Notes: generated by a model from the sequence alone, not told the origin. Counted from the stretch's first letter, positions 1-8,059 are shown. The stretch is 64,000 bases of DNA from Listeria goaensis (GCF_900186125.1 NZ_FYBQ01000001.1:186001-250000); one strand, 5' to 3'. Numbers and translations: made by a program.

Positions 1-2
1 TG

Positions 3-386
3 ACTTTTTCTGGTGATTTTGATACGAAAAAAATGTATTACAAGGCAAAATTGTTTTTGGAAGCTATGAATTTCACGGTAAATGAAGCGAAAACACAAAT
101 TTTGACTAAAAAATCCCAGCAAAAAGTGACAGGTTTAGTCGTCAATGAAAAAGTGCAAGTTCCTAAAAACTACCGGAAAACAGTTCGTCAGGAGGCTTAT
201 TTTGCGACCAAGTATGGGCTGACAAGTCACCTTGCGTATCGCCAAAATATACAAGCGGCTGAGGTTACACAAAACGCAGCTTTCCACTATAAACTTTCAC
301 TTCTTGGGAAAATCAACTATATTTTATTAGCGAATCCTGAGGATCAGGAATTCAAGAAATGGCAAAATGAAATTAAAAGCTTGTGA
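3..386 (+). CDS. Retron-type reverse transcriptase, C-terminal fragment (5' end outside window)
   Basis: This is the 3' part of a reverse transcriptase gene; the frame is open from the first complete codon. The first residues read TFSGDF, which fits the residues that follow the catalytic YADD box (YADDLTFS) in retron-type group II-like RTs, so the active site should lie just upstream of the window. The thumb region is typical: a TQIL stretch, then VTGLVVNEKVQVP, the VTG-hydrophobic-VN signature of retron and related RTs, and a closing GKINYILLANPE segment. An ATG at 33 is internal, not a start. A stop at 384-386 is followed at once by a terminator hairpin. Whether this is a true retron, an Abi-type or another defence RT cannot be told, because the msr/msd region and the 5' half are missing. 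Confidence 0.8.
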   Translation, partial: TFSGDFDTKKMYYKAKLFLEAMNFTVNEAKTQILTKKSQQKVTGLVVNEKVQVPKNYRKTVRQEAYFATKYGLTSHLAYRQNIQAAEVTQNAAFHYKLSLLGKINYILLANPEDQEFKKWQNEIKSL

Positions 387-410
387 CCTTTCGCGTCATG
401 AGCTTTTTTT
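375..410 (+). terminator. Rho-independent terminator of the reverse transcriptase gene
   Basis: AAAAGCTTGTGAC pairs with GTCATGAGCTTTT (two G-U pairs) across a 7-base loop and runs into seven Ts. The stem begins inside the last codons of the RT gene, so no further gene is likely in that transcript. Confidence 0.7.
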
Positions 411-460
411 GACGAAATGAAAGGTAGGAAATATAATGGAGAAGGAGTGAAAAAGGTGGG

Positions 461-1225
461 GTGGAGATGGAAAATGGTGAAAACCAATTTATTATTCAAA
501 CGGCTCTTTTGACAGGGAAAATTTTGCTTGAAAACGGAGCAGAAACTTCTCGCGTGGAAGATACGATGGAGCGGATTATTAGGAAAAGTATGGGAGAAGT
601 GGCTGCTAAAAGCTATTATACATATGTTACGCTTTCGGGCGTTTTTGTGAAAACCAATTTACTTGAAAGTAGTTTCTTGCGAATTGATACGCGCGGTTAC
701 AATTTAGAAAAGGTCGTTTCGGTCAATCAAATTTCCCGCGACTATGCGAACAATCAAATTTCGCTTTCGGAAATGTACGAGCAATTAAGACAGCTCGATT
801 TAGATTACTCCAATGATGCCATGTGGAAACAGCTCCTTTTTACGGGGCTTTTAAGTGGTTCAATTGTTCTTATTTTTGGCGGCAATTGGACAGACTTACC
901 AAGCAGCATCATTTCGGGCGTGCTTGCCTATTTTATTTTTCAAAAGCTAACGAATTTGGCGGACTATCCATTTATTTTTGAGTTTGTTTCGACTTTTATC
1001 GGCGGATTAGTCGGCTATATGATTCATCATGTTATTGGCACGAATATTAATTTGACGATGATTGGGACGGTTGTGCCGCTTGTACCGGGAATCGGAATTA
1101 CGAATGCCATTCGCGATTTGATGGCGCGCCATTATATTTCGGGCATCATTCGGTTATTTGAAAGTTTGTTTGTTGCGGCTGCACTTGGCTGTGGTGTGGC
1201 ACTTGTAATTTTAATCGTATCGTGA
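461..1225 (+). CDS. ThrE-like threonine/serine exporter, N-terminal domain protein (DUF1212/YjjP family)
   Basis: This membrane protein of 254 residues matches the N-terminal half of ThrE-type threonine/serine exporters. It has a soluble N-terminal region of about 120 residues beginning with the family's LLENGAETSRVEDTM segment, then about five hydrophobic segments. The motif MIGTVVPLVPGIGITNAIRD near residue 210 is the conserved pore-region signature. It acts with the next gene, 13 bp downstream, which supplies the C-terminal domain; split pairs of this kind are common in Firmicutes. The start is GTG at 461. An in-frame ATG at 467 has the better-spaced Shine-Dalgarno (AGGTGG at 454-459) and may be the true start. 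The exported amino acid is inferred from the family only. Confidence 0.85.
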   Translation: MEMENGENQFIIQTALLTGKILLENGAETSRVEDTMERIIRKSMGEVAAKSYYTYVTLSGVFVKTNLLESSFLRIDTRGYNLEKVVSVNQISRDYANNQISLSEMYEQLRQLDLDYSNDAMWKQLLFTGLLSGSIVLIFGGNWTDLPSSIISGVLAYFIFQKLTNLADYPFIFEFVSTFIGGLVGYMIHHVIGTNINLTMIGTVVPLVPGIGITNAIRDLMARHYISGIIRLFESLFVAAALGCGVALVILIVS

Positions 1226-1238
1226 AAGGGGCATTAAA

Positions 1239-1700
1239 ATGGCGTTTACAATCATCTATCAGTTTGTTTTTAGTTTTATCGCATCGTGTTCATTCGGCTT
1301 TTTATGCCGTATTCCGAAACAGACGATTATCGCTGGGGGCATCGTTGGTGGAGCGGGGTGGCTCGGCTATTTTTTACTTAGCGCAAATGGATTTGGCGTT
1401 TTTATCACAAGCTTCTTTTGTTCGCTTATTTTGAGCACATTAAGCTTTGCATATAGCTACATTCGGAAGTATCCGTCGACAGTTTACTTCATTCCGGGCC
1501 TTGTGCCGGTCGTGCCGGGAATCACGTTTTACGAAGTTTTTAAAGAGCTGTTTACGGGGGAAACGGCATCCGCCGCCGCTACATTTTTCGACGTTATCAG
1601 TTCAGCGGTGGCGCTTGCATGTGGGATTACGATTGGAAATATTTTGTTCTTTCTTATTTTGAAACCAGTCATCAATAAAACTGCCAAAAAATCAGACTGA
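1239..1700 (+). CDS. ThrE-like threonine/serine exporter, C-terminal domain protein (DUF3815/YjjB family)
   Basis: A small polytopic membrane protein of 153 residues with about four hydrophobic segments. FIPGLVPVVPGITFYE near residue 88 is the conserved signature of the second ThrE domain and mirrors the VPLVPGIG motif of the upstream partner. It starts at ATG 1239 behind GAAAGGGG and is co-transcribed with the upstream gene. The two subunits together should form the equivalent of one full ThrE exporter. Confidence 0.85.
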   Translation: MAFTIIYQFVFSFIASCSFGFLCRIPKQTIIAGGIVGGAGWLGYFLLSANGFGVFITSFFCSLILSTLSFAYSYIRKYPSTVYFIPGLVPVVPGITFYEVFKELFTGETASAAATFFDVISSAVALACGITIGNILFFLILKPVINKTAKKSD

Positions 1701-1721
1701 TGATAAACAGTCTGATTTTTT
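1686..1721. terminator. Bidirectional terminator between convergent genes
   Basis: AAAAAATCAGACTG pairs with CAGTCTGATTTTTT around an 8-base loop, with A and T tracts on both sides, so it can end transcription from either direction. The sequence AGACTGATGATAAACAG at 1694-1710 resembles a motif found near three other gene ends in this window. Confidence 0.85.
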
Positions 1722-1732
1722 GTCCGTTTGGA

Positions 1733-2197
1733 CTATTTTGTTAGGGCAACGAAGCGAATTTCTTTTCCAGTTACATCAAGGAAAGGAAGTTTGACGCGTG
1801 TATCTAAGCAGAAGGCATTGTAGAAGAACGGTTGTAGTGTAGTTTCTGTGCTGTCGATAGTATCTACAAAGGCTTTAATTTCTGCATATAAAATTTCAAT
1901 ATTTTTTAGTTTACCAATTTTTGAATCAATGCGGTTTTCGCTCACATTAACGTTTGAGTTTTGAATTTTTTCGTCAAACTCACCATTAATTGCGGCGCGA
2001 GTTTTTTCAACACGTGTGTATCTTTGATCGTCCCAATCGATTTCAATGATATGGCAGTCTTCAAGGTGAATAAAATCGCCAACCCAAAGTTTACCCTCTA
2101 TTTCGACAACCATTTTGGTTTCTGAAAAGATTTCCTTGTTGCAATATTTTTTGAGTAAATAATCGTACATTTGCATGTGTGCTAGACTTTGGCACAT
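1733..2197 (-). CDS. Uncharacterised protein, 154 aa
   Basis: I do not recognise this family. It is a soluble, fairly acidic protein with no signal peptide or membrane segment. It holds a region rich in acidic and aromatic residues (VGDFIHLEDCHIIEIDWDD) around residues 38-56 and a hydrophobic, aromatic segment near residue 125. The start is taken at 2197 because the Shine-Dalgarno AAGGAG lies 9 bases upstream; an ATG 9 bases earlier directly abuts that site. It stands alone between two convergent or divergent neighbours, so context gives no clue to its job. Confidence 0.6.
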   Translation of the reverse strand: MCQSLAHMQMYDYLLKKYCNKEIFSETKMVVEIEGKLWVGDFIHLEDCHIIEIDWDDQRYTRVEKTRAAINGEFDEKIQNSNVNVSENRIDSKIGKLKNIEILYAEIKAFVDTIDSTETTLQPFFYNAFCLDTRVKLPFLDVTGKEIRFVALTK

Positions 2198-2332
2198 GTG
2201 AATCATCTCCTTATAGTGCTAGAATACCACAATGTGAAATTTTGAACAATCATTTTTTTAGAAATCCGCCTAAAGCACTGTTTATTTTTTTACTTTCTAT
2301 GCGAAAGACCTAGAAAAAGTCAAAAAGATACA

Positions 2333-2341
2333 TGTTATAAT
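2333..2341 (+). promoter_or_regulatory. Extended -10 promoter for the alpha/beta hydrolase gene
   Basis: TGTTATAAT is a TG-N-TATAAT extended -10 element 18 bases before the hydrolase start. No good -35 is seen, which fits an extended -10 promoter. Confidence 0.5.
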
Positions 2342-2359
2342 GAAAGCGGAGGTGGCGGT

Positions 2360-3277
2360 ATGTATAAAGAAATGAAACTGAAAACGCATGACAATTCGGC
2401 TTTGCATCTATACGTGTGGGATGAGGTGGAAAATCCGATTGGTATCGTACAAATTGTGCACGGGATGTCTGAACACGGGGCTAGGTACAATTTATTTGCG
2501 GAAACTTTGAACAAAGCGGGGTATATCGCTTTGGCCGATGACCATAGGGGATTCGGCAAAACAGCTTTAAACAAAAGTGAACTTGGGCATATCGAACCGA
2601 GCGATAGCGTGCGGAAAATGGTGTTAGATGAGCGGGCTGTGCAACTTTATGCGCAGGATAACTATCCGAATTTGCCTTATTTCGTTTTTGCGCACAGCAT
2701 GGGGAGCTTTATTATTCGGCTGTTTATGGCGGAATTCAAGGCTGATGGCGTCATTCTTTGCGGTAGTGGTATGCAGCCGCCGCTACTTTTAACCGCAGCA
2801 AAATGGATTTCGAGCAAGCGAATTAAAAAGAATGCTGCTAGGCGCAGCGAGATTTTAAATAAATTGGCATTTTGGGGATACAACCGTACATACCACGAGC
2901 CGTCGAATTTCAGTTGGCTAACGCGCGACCGCCACATACAAGCTGCCTATGAAAAGGATCCGTTCGGCGGGCCAATCGTTGGAACATCTGGTTTCTTCCA
3001 CACACTTTTCACTGTGATTGCCGAGTCGCAGGCAGAAACGACTTTTGAGCGCGTTCCAGAAGACTTGCCGCTGCTGTTTTTATCGGGAACAGCCGACCCA
3101 GTTGGTCACTACGGCAAAGACATTCCAAAACTCGCCGTCACTTTGGCTGAAAACGGCGTGTCTGATGTGACATACAAGCTATATGAAGGCGCCCGCCATG
3201 AATTGATTAACGAAACATGCAAGGAAACTGTGTTTGCTGATATTATTCGCTGGATAAAAAGGAAGACCTCAAGTTGA
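2360..3277 (+). CDS. Alpha/beta hydrolase, monoglyceride lipase/lysophospholipase-like
   Basis: A cytoplasmic serine hydrolase of 305 residues. Visible parts are the oxyanion-hole HG motif in VHGMSEHG (34-35), the DDHRGFGKT segment (60-68), the nucleophile elbow AHSMGS with serine 113, an acid in LSGTADPVG (near 246) and the catalytic histidine in GARHEL (about 280). The arrangement and the SEHGARY segment fit the monoglyceride-lipase/lysophospholipase group (Hydrolase_4); the true substrate is unknown. ATG 2360 follows a strong GGAGGTGG site. It is a single gene with its own promoter and a terminator overlapping its stop. Confidence 0.85.
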   Translation: MYKEMKLKTHDNSALHLYVWDEVENPIGIVQIVHGMSEHGARYNLFAETLNKAGYIALADDHRGFGKTALNKSELGHIEPSDSVRKMVLDERAVQLYAQDNYPNLPYFVFAHSMGSFIIRLFMAEFKADGVILCGSGMQPPLLLTAAKWISSKRIKKNAARRSEILNKLAFWGYNRTYHEPSNFSWLTRDRHIQAAYEKDPFGGPIVGTSGFFHTLFTVIAESQAETTFERVPEDLPLLFLSGTADPVGHYGKDIPKLAVTLAENGVSDVTYKLYEGARHELINETCKETVFADIIRWIKRKTSS

Positions 3278-3290
3278 GGTCTTCCTTTTT
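3256..3290. terminator. Bidirectional terminator between hydrolase and proA
   Basis: AAAAAGGAAGACCTC pairs with GAGGTCTTCCTTTTT over a tiny loop. The hydrolase stop codon and the last bases of proA lie in or next to the stem, so both convergent genes use it. Confidence 0.9.
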
Positions 3291-4533
3291 ATCTAATTTG
3301 GCCTTCGCCGAAAATGATGTATTTGGTAGATGTAAGTTCGTGTAAGCCCATTGGTCCTCTGGCGTGTAATTTTTGTGTGCTAATGCCAATTTCAGCGCCG
3401 AAGCCAAATTCAAAGCCATCAGTGAAGCGCGTTGACGCATTAATATAGACGGCAGCTGCGTCCACTTCATTTTGGAATTTTAATCCAGTGAAGTAGTTGT
3501 TTGTCACAATTGCTTCTGAATGCCCTGTACCGTAGCGGTTGATATGTGCGATGGCTTCGTCTTCACTCGCAACCACTTTGATCGCTAAAATGAAATCCAA
3601 AAATTCAGTTGCGAAATCTTCTTCAGTTGCAGGGACACTGTTTGTTAAAAAGGAGCGCGCTTTGTCGTCTGCTCGAAGTTCAACGTGGAACGGCGCAAGC
3701 GCTTTTTCGATAACTGGAAGTAACTCGCTTGCGACCGTCTCATGAATGAGCAGCGTTTCACAGGCGTTACAAACGGAAGGGCGCGACGTTTTAGCGTTCA
3801 CTAAAATCCGTGTGGCCATTTCAAAATCGGCATCTTGATCGATGTAGACGTGACAATTTCCCGTTCCCGTTTCAATAACCGGAACAGTGGCCGTGTCAAG
3901 CACGGTTTGAATAAGCCGCGCACCACCACGCGGAATGAGCACATCTAAATACGTATTCAGGCGCATTAAATCGCGAGCTGTTTCCCGTGACGTATCTTCC
4001 ACAAGTTGAATCGACGTTTTCGGAAAGCCCGCAAGCTCTATCCCTTGCTGCAAGACGGCGACGAGCGCAGTATTCGAATGAATGGCCTCGCTTCCGCCGC
4101 GCAAAATGACAGCATTACCTGTTTTAAAGCAAAGGGCAGCAGCATCCGCCGTTACATTTGGTCTTGATTCATAAATAATCCCAATGACGCCAAGGGGAAC
4201 TCGCTTTTTCCCAATAGTAAGACCTGCCTCATTTTGAAACATATTGTCAACTTGACCGATTGGGTCCGGTAACTCGGCGACCTGCATGATGCCGTTTGCC
4301 ATATCGTGAATCCGCTCTTCTGTGAGGCGTAAACGATCAAGCATCGTGTCCGCTATTCCATTTTGTTTGGCGTTTGCAAGGTCTTTTTCGTTGGCAGAAA
4401 GAATGGTTTCGTAACGCGCGATTAGTCCGTTTTTCATTTCAGCAAGCGCCGCATTTTTTTGTTTCGTGCTAGCCAAAGCTAAAAAGCGACTTGCTTCTTT
4501 TGCAAGTTGTCCTTTCACTTCTAATTCACCCAT
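3289..4533 (-). CDS. proA: Gamma-glutamyl phosphate reductase ProA
   Basis: Second step of proline synthesis: NADPH-dependent reduction of gamma-glutamyl phosphate to glutamate semialdehyde. The 414 residues are full length for ProA and show the aldehyde-dehydrogenase-like fold: [11 protein letters not shown] (118-128), GNAVILRGG (139-147), PRGGARLI (201-208) and the catalytic cysteine 255 in [10 protein letters not shown]. The gene overlaps the end of proB by 8 bp, so translation is probably coupled. It ends at a terminator shared with the convergent hydrolase. Confidence 0.97.
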   Translation of the reverse strand: MGELEVKGQLAKEASRFLALASTKQKNAALAEMKNGLIARYETILSANEKDLANAKQNGIADTMLDRLRLTEERIHDMANGIMQVAELPDPIGQVDNMFQNEAGLTIGKKRVPLGVIGIIYESRPNVTADAAALCFKTGNAVILRGGSEAIHSNTALVAVLQQGIELAGFPKTSIQLVEDTSRETARDLMRLNTYLDVLIPRGGARLIQTVLDTATVPVIETGTGNCHVYIDQDADFEMATRILVNAKTSRPSVCNACETLLIHETVASELLPVIEKALAPFHVELRADDKARSFLTNSVPATEEDFATEFLDFILAIKVVASEDEAIAHINRYGTGHSEAIVTNNYFTGLKFQNEVDAAAVYINASTRFTDGFEFGFGAEIGISTQKLHARGPMGLHELTSTKYIIFGEGQIR

Positions 4534-5347
4534 TTAAGATATCCTCCTTTTTATGTGCGAAAAGTGTTCCAACTTGTTCACCAGAAATAATCGAATAAAT
4601 GACTTCCGGGTTATTCCCGTTTGTAAGCACCATTTTTTGATTGTTTTGCAAGCAGAGGGCAGCCGCAGTGAGTTTTGTGAGCATACCACCAGTGCCAAAT
4701 TCAGAGCCTTTTCCGCCAGCTAACTTAACTATATCAGCCGTGATTTCATGAACTTCGTGAAACATCATTGCATTAGGATTTGTAAGTGGATTTGTATTAT
4801 AAAAGCCATCAATATCAGAAAGCATAATCAGCAGTTCTGCTTGAATAAGTTCAGCAACAACAGCTGATAAGCGGTCATTATCACCGAATTTCGTAATATG
4901 TTCGATTTCTTCAACCGCGACCGTATCATTTTCATTTACAATGGGAATCGTTCCTTGAGAAATGAGCATCTCAAAAGTGTTGATCACATTTTCTCGACTA
5001 ATCGGGTAATCTGTCACATCGCGCGTTAGTAAAACTTGTCCAACAGTATAGCCATACTCGCCGAAAAGCTTGCTATAAATGTGCATCAATTCGCTTTGCC
5101 CAACAGCCGCAATTGCTTGTTGCTCAGGAATCGTTTTCGGACGCTCTAAAAGTTGCAACTTCCGGCAGCCGACACCAATCGCACCAGAAGAAACAAGGAC
5201 AACCTCTTTGCCTTCATTACGAAGCTCAGACAAAACGCGAGCCAGTTTTTCAATTGTTCGCAAATTAATATTGCCGTTTTCGTACATAAGTGTACTCGTT
5301 CCAACTTTCACTACAATTCGTTTACACTGTTTTAAAGATTCGCGCAT
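4526..5347 (-). CDS. proB: Glutamate 5-kinase ProB (short form)
   Basis: First step of proline synthesis: ATP-dependent phosphorylation of glutamate. The amino acid kinase domain is complete (VVKVGTSTL near residue 12, VSSGAIGVG near 53, [12 protein letters not shown] near 138, [10 protein letters not shown], and GTGGMLTK near 218). At 273 residues it lacks the C-terminal PUA domain of the roughly 365-residue ProB proteins of E. coli and B. subtilis; short ProBs are, as I recall, normal in Listeria. It is the first gene of the proBA operon. No proline T-box or other leader was recognised in the roughly 70 bases upstream. Confidence 0.96.
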   Translation of the reverse strand: MRESLKQCKRIVVKVGTSTLMYENGNINLRTIEKLARVLSELRNEGKEVVLVSSGAIGVGCRKLQLLERPKTIPEQQAIAAVGQSELMHIYSKLFGEYGYTVGQVLLTRDVTDYPISRENVINTFEMLISQGTIPIVNENDTVAVEEIEHITKFGDNDRLSAVVAELIQAELLIMLSDIDGFYNTNPLTNPNAMMFHEVHEITADIVKLAGGKGSEFGTGGMLTKLTAAALCLQNNQKMVLTNGNNPEVIYSIISGEQVGTLFAHKKEDILNG

Positions 5348-5423
5348 TTTTCTTACCCCTTCTGAAATAGAATACTTCTATTTTACTATAAAATGAAGTT
5401 TTTACCAGCTATTTTTCGCAAAA

Positions 5424-5456
5424 AAAAGCTAGCCTCCAATTTAAAGGCTAGCTTTT
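5424..5456. terminator. Terminator between the PrsW-family gene and proB
   Basis: AAAAGCTAGCCT pairs with AAGGCTAGCTTTT over an 8-base loop, with a T tract (minus strand) suited to ending leftward transcripts. It lies just upstream of proB and just downstream of the PrsW-family gene. Confidence 0.8.
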
Positions 5457-5461
5457 ACTTA

Positions 5462-6655
5462 TTAAGCAGAACGTGTCGTCTTTGCTGCTTTTCCGAGCCG
5501 AGAAACTTGTCTTAGTCCCGTACTCATTAGTGTTAAGATAACAATCCAAGCTACGATAATCAGCACAATTTGTTTAAATGCGATTTGCGGTAGCGGGTTG
5601 AGCGGGCAATCCCACAAGAAGTGGAGGACAATTGGAATAATGAACAATTTCCAAAACTGACCAGTAAACAAGTGCTGCATTTCCAAGTTTTCGCTTCCTT
5701 TTTTAGCGAGAACAACAGCCGCACCAGTAATCGCAGCCCAAGCCACGTGCCCACCAATCGACTGCCAACCACGCGAGAAAATAATTTCAAGCATCGTGTC
5801 ACTTGCGAAAGTAACGTTTTTGGTTAAAGCAAATGCTTCAAGGCTATAATTGAACGCATACCCTAGCGATTCAAATGCTGCAAATCCAGCCCCAACAGCC
5901 GCACCAATTAAAAGACCATTTAATACATATTTAGAACGAAGTGATTTAATGAAGAGGGCAACGATAACCATTTTCCCAGTTTCTTCAATAATCCCAACAA
6001 GTAAAGCATTAAAATAATTTAGTTTTCCAACCGGAATAATACTATATAAAATTAAAGTCGCAACAAGTGCCGCAACACCCCCGATGAAAAACATCTTCAC
6101 AACATCAAAAATACTAATATTTCGCGGCGCATTTGTTTCAAAGAAGAAAACAAGTGCCGAAAACGGTACAGTGAACGAACCAATTACCATTAACCCAGGA
6201 ATCGTGTTAGCATTACCAAAAATATATGTACATGCAAGAAGCAATCCATAAGTGATAGCAAGAATAATAAATACACGAGAATACACCCAAGGTCTCGGCC
6301 AAGAAGCCGAAATCATATTTTCAGAAGGCGTTGTACTTTCGGTTCCTACAATAAAAATTTTGTTGGCTTCACCTTTCTTATGCTTTTTAAAAACATCTCG
6401 AAACAAATCGCCAACATTCAGATTCGCATGTTCCTCTTCACCTGTCAAATGGTCGATACTACTTAAAACCCCGTGTTTATGCTGCGTTAAATGAGATTTA
6501 AGAGAAGACTCCTGTAAAGGCTGCCAGTCGCTTCCTCCCTCTTTCTGAACTTCAGTCAACTCATTTATTTGCTTTTTTCGGAACAGTGTTTCCAGTTCGG
6601 CTTCAGTATAGGGCCCTTTTTTCTGCCCATCTTTATTTACATACCAGCGTTCCAT
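5462..6655 (-). CDS. GYF_2 domain plus PrsW-family intramembrane protein
   Basis: The protein has 397 residues. The first 55 form a GYF_2-type domain (WYVNKDGQKKGPYTEAELE), a short binding fold usually facing partner peptides. A charged linker follows, then about eight hydrophobic segments of a PrsW/CPBP-like intramembrane protease. The PrsW motifs are visible: EETGK, FAAFESLGYA, an H-V-A-W segment and a late HFLWD. In B. subtilis PrsW cleaves the anti-sigma factor RsiW; the substrate here is unknown. The start at 6655 follows GGGGGAG with good spacing; an upstream in-frame ATG (6691) has no ribosome site. It is a single gene. Confidence 0.8.
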   Translation of the reverse strand: MERWYVNKDGQKKGPYTEAELETLFRKKQINELTEVQKEGGSDWQPLQESSLKSHLTQHKHGVLSSIDHLTGEEEHANLNVGDLFRDVFKKHKKGEANKIFIVGTESTTPSENMISASWPRPWVYSRVFIILAITYGLLLACTYIFGNANTIPGLMVIGSFTVPFSALVFFFETNAPRNISIFDVVKMFFIGGVAALVATLILYSIIPVGKLNYFNALLVGIIEETGKMVIVALFIKSLRSKYVLNGLLIGAAVGAGFAAFESLGYAFNYSLEAFALTKNVTFASDTMLEIIFSRGWQSIGGHVAWAAITGAAVVLAKKGSENLEMQHLFTGQFWKLFIIPIVLHFLWDCPLNPLPQIAFKQIVLIIVAWIVILTLMSTGLRQVSRLGKAAKTTRSA

Positions 6656-6723
6656 AAATTCTCCCCCTCGTTTGTTAGTCATAAAGTACATTCCACCAAT
6701 CTTTAAAGATTAAACCAAAAATA

Positions 6724-6752
6724 AAAAACACCTTCAGCTAAAAGTGTTTTTT
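6724..6752 (-). terminator. Terminator after the XRE regulator pair
   Basis: On the minus strand AAAAAACAC pairs with GTGTTTTTT across a 12-base loop. It lies 14 bases past the stop of the downstream XRE gene. Confidence 0.6.
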
Positions 6753-6765
6753 ATTTGGCGAACTT

Positions 6766-7164
6766 TTAAATTTTATTTAATTTTTCTGCTTGTTTAAGAG
6801 CAAATTGTAAACTTTCAACCAAATAATCTTTAGCCGATTCGGAAAGTTCTTTTTTTCCTAAAAATAAATCATCTTCAAATTCCATCTTTTCGCAAACTGC
6901 TTCAACATAAATAGTAATATCTGGTGAAGTTTTTGTATGTAGCTTTTCATAAGAAGGGAGATCATTTTCGCCAAGCAAGTAATCCACACTAACCCCGTAT
7001 AGTTTTGCAATTTTAGCAATCATTTCTAAATCAGGCTGGCGCAGACCATATTCCCAGTTTCCGTAAGTGGAAGGGGCCTTTAAACCAATTCGCTTTGCCG
7101 TTTCAACTTTTGACCAACCTTTTTTTTCGCGTAAAAATTTAAGCCTTTCGCTTAAATTCGCCAT
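6766..7164 (-). CDS. XRE-family transcriptional regulator (second of a tandem pair)
   Basis: A DNA-binding protein of 132 residues. The N-terminal helix-turn-helix (residues 4-60) reads LREKKGWSKVETAKRIGLKA and ends in the DYLLGE segment typical of Cro/CI-type regulators. About 60 mostly helical, acidic residues follow, with no recognised sensor domain. It is a clear paralogue of the gene upstream: the APSTYGNWEYG segment is identical in both. The start at 7164 is preceded by GAGGAG at good spacing. It follows the upstream XRE stop by only 5 bases. The target is unknown. From memory, L. monocytogenes has a similar tandem pair at this locus. Confidence 0.85.
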   Translation of the reverse strand: MANLSERLKFLREKKGWSKVETAKRIGLKAPSTYGNWEYGLRQPDLEMIAKIAKLYGVSVDYLLGENDLPSYEKLHTKTSPDITIYVEAVCEKMEFEDDLFLGKKELSESAKDYLVESLQFALKQAEKLNKI

Positions 7165-7169
7165 GTTCA

Positions 7170-7574
7170 TCACTCCTCATCGGTGATTCGATTTATTAAT
7201 TCAGCGTTATCCAAAATAAATTGAATATTTTTCCTAAGAAATTCAGCGATATGAGGTTTTAGCGGTTCATCTCCAAAAGCCAACTCATTCGCATCTAGCA
7301 ATTGCTCTGAAATGTGCTCAAGCTCCAGTTTAATATTTTTATTTGGGCTTTGCTTTTTGCTTTCAGATACATCATCTTCACCAATCAAATAATCTACCGT
7401 GACATCATAAAGTGTTGCAATCTCAGCCACCGTTGATAAATCAGGTTCCCGTATCCCGTATTCCCAATTCCCGTATGTAGAAGGGGCATTTAAGCCAAGA
7501 CGTTTTGCAGTCTCTCTTTTTGTCCAACCACGCTTTTCCCGTAAGTTTGTTAACTGTCGGCTTAATTTTGTCAT
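7170..7574 (-). CDS. XRE-family transcriptional regulator (first of a tandem pair)
   Basis: 134 residues with an N-terminal helix-turn-helix (LREKRGWTKRETAKRLGLNA) and the DYLIGE end of the domain, then a helical, acidic C-terminal half. The start at 7574 is chosen because AAAGGAG lies 8 bases upstream; an apparent extension to 7661 covers the promoter region. Its promoter region contains a perfect tandem 10-bp repeat, a candidate operator for this regulator, its paralogue or the divergent small HTH protein. The gene probably arose by duplication with its neighbour. Confidence 0.87.
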   Translation of the reverse strand: MTKLSRQLTNLREKRGWTKRETAKRLGLNAPSTYGNWEYGIREPDLSTVAEIATLYDVTVDYLIGEDDVSESKKQSPNKNIKLELEHISEQLLDANELAFGDEPLKPHIAEFLRKNIQFILDNAELINRITDEE

Positions 7575-7593
7575 GTTTTCATCTCCTTTACAC

Positions 7594-7613
7594 ATATTAT
7601 ACAATATTATACA
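7594..7613. promoter_or_regulatory. Tandem 10-bp repeat holding two -10 boxes, candidate operator
   Basis: ATATTATACA occurs twice back to back. On the minus strand each copy gives a TATAAT, so the repeat forms the -10 region of the XRE pair's promoter, with a TTGTTT 15 bases before the first box. A protein binding one helical turn apart on the same face would cover the promoter. This is an inference from position. Confidence 0.5.
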
Positions 7614-7654
7614 CAAATAAAGTATAAAACAACCCGAATCGAATTGCAAATAAA

Positions 7655-7683
7655 TTGACATACACTTTAGGAGTTGCTAAAAT
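7655..7683 (+). promoter_or_regulatory. SigA-type promoter for the small HTH gene
   Basis: TTGACA at 7655-7660, a 17-base spacer and TAAAAT at 7678-7683. The start of transcription would fall near 7690, before the ribosome site of the small HTH gene, which supports the 7725 start for that gene. Confidence 0.8.
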
Positions 7684-7724
7684 GTTTTTATAAACTCATA
7701 TTGTGTGAAAGGAGACTTGCTAAG

Positions 7725-7940
7725 ATGGAACAGTTGAACACCAAAAATATCAATGTGAATAAAATTAGAGAGATTCGCCTTGGTAGAGGTATTACACAAG
7801 CGTTTATATCGCGGGAGATGGGCTATAAATATACAAGTGGCTATTCCAATGTTGAAAAAGGTTTGGTAAGATTATCTTATCAAAATGCGCTAATTCTAAG
7901 CGAAATTTTAAACTGTGACTTAACCGATTTCTGTGATTAA
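7725..7940 (+). CDS. Small XRE/Cro-type HTH protein, 71 aa
   Basis: This is little more than a helix-turn-helix domain: NKIREIRLGRGITQAFISRE, then a recognition helix region and LSEILNCDLTDF. The start at 7725 follows AAAGGAG (7707-7713); an earlier in-frame ATG at 7680 overlaps the -10 box of the promoter and can be excluded. It is divergent from the XRE pair and shares their roughly 150-bp control region, as in phage-like CI/Cro switches. No phage genes accompany it. The target is unknown. Confidence 0.8.
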   Translation: MEQLNTKNINVNKIREIRLGRGITQAFISREMGYKYTSGYSNVEKGLVRLSYQNALILSEILNCDLTDFCD

Positions 7941-8032
7941 AAATTACGAAATCAGTTCGTTAGAAAAAGAATAAATTTACGCTAAACTAAATAATTTATA
8001 CGCAATAAGGCTGCTGATTTTAAAACCAAAAT

Positions 8033-8051
8033 GGCTGTTTGTCATCAGTCT
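8033..8051. repeat. Dispersed 19-bp motif, copy 2
   Basis: GGCTGTTTGTCATCAGTCT is identical, base for base, to 24160-24178 after codY, and near-copies occur at 1694-1710 and in the 58-kb element. Here it lies before a terminator hairpin. GCTGAT at 8013-8018 can pair with ATCAGT in it, forming a loose stem. Confidence 0.6.
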
Positions 8052-8059
8052 GGAAAAGT

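Noticed and set aside
1222-1434. Open frame overlapping the second ThrE gene
   Set aside because: It lies in another frame of a well-supported membrane protein and has no ribosome site.
4526-5347. ProB as a truncated pseudogene
   Set aside because: Only the PUA domain is missing; the kinase domain is intact and short ProB proteins are, as I recall, normal in Listeria.
3289-5347. Proline T-box before proBA
   Set aside because: The leader is only about 70 bases and has no AGGGTGG-type T-box.
6766-7940. Prophage remnant at the XRE cluster
   Set aside because: No integrase, structural, lysis or attachment-site sequence is present; only regulators are seen.
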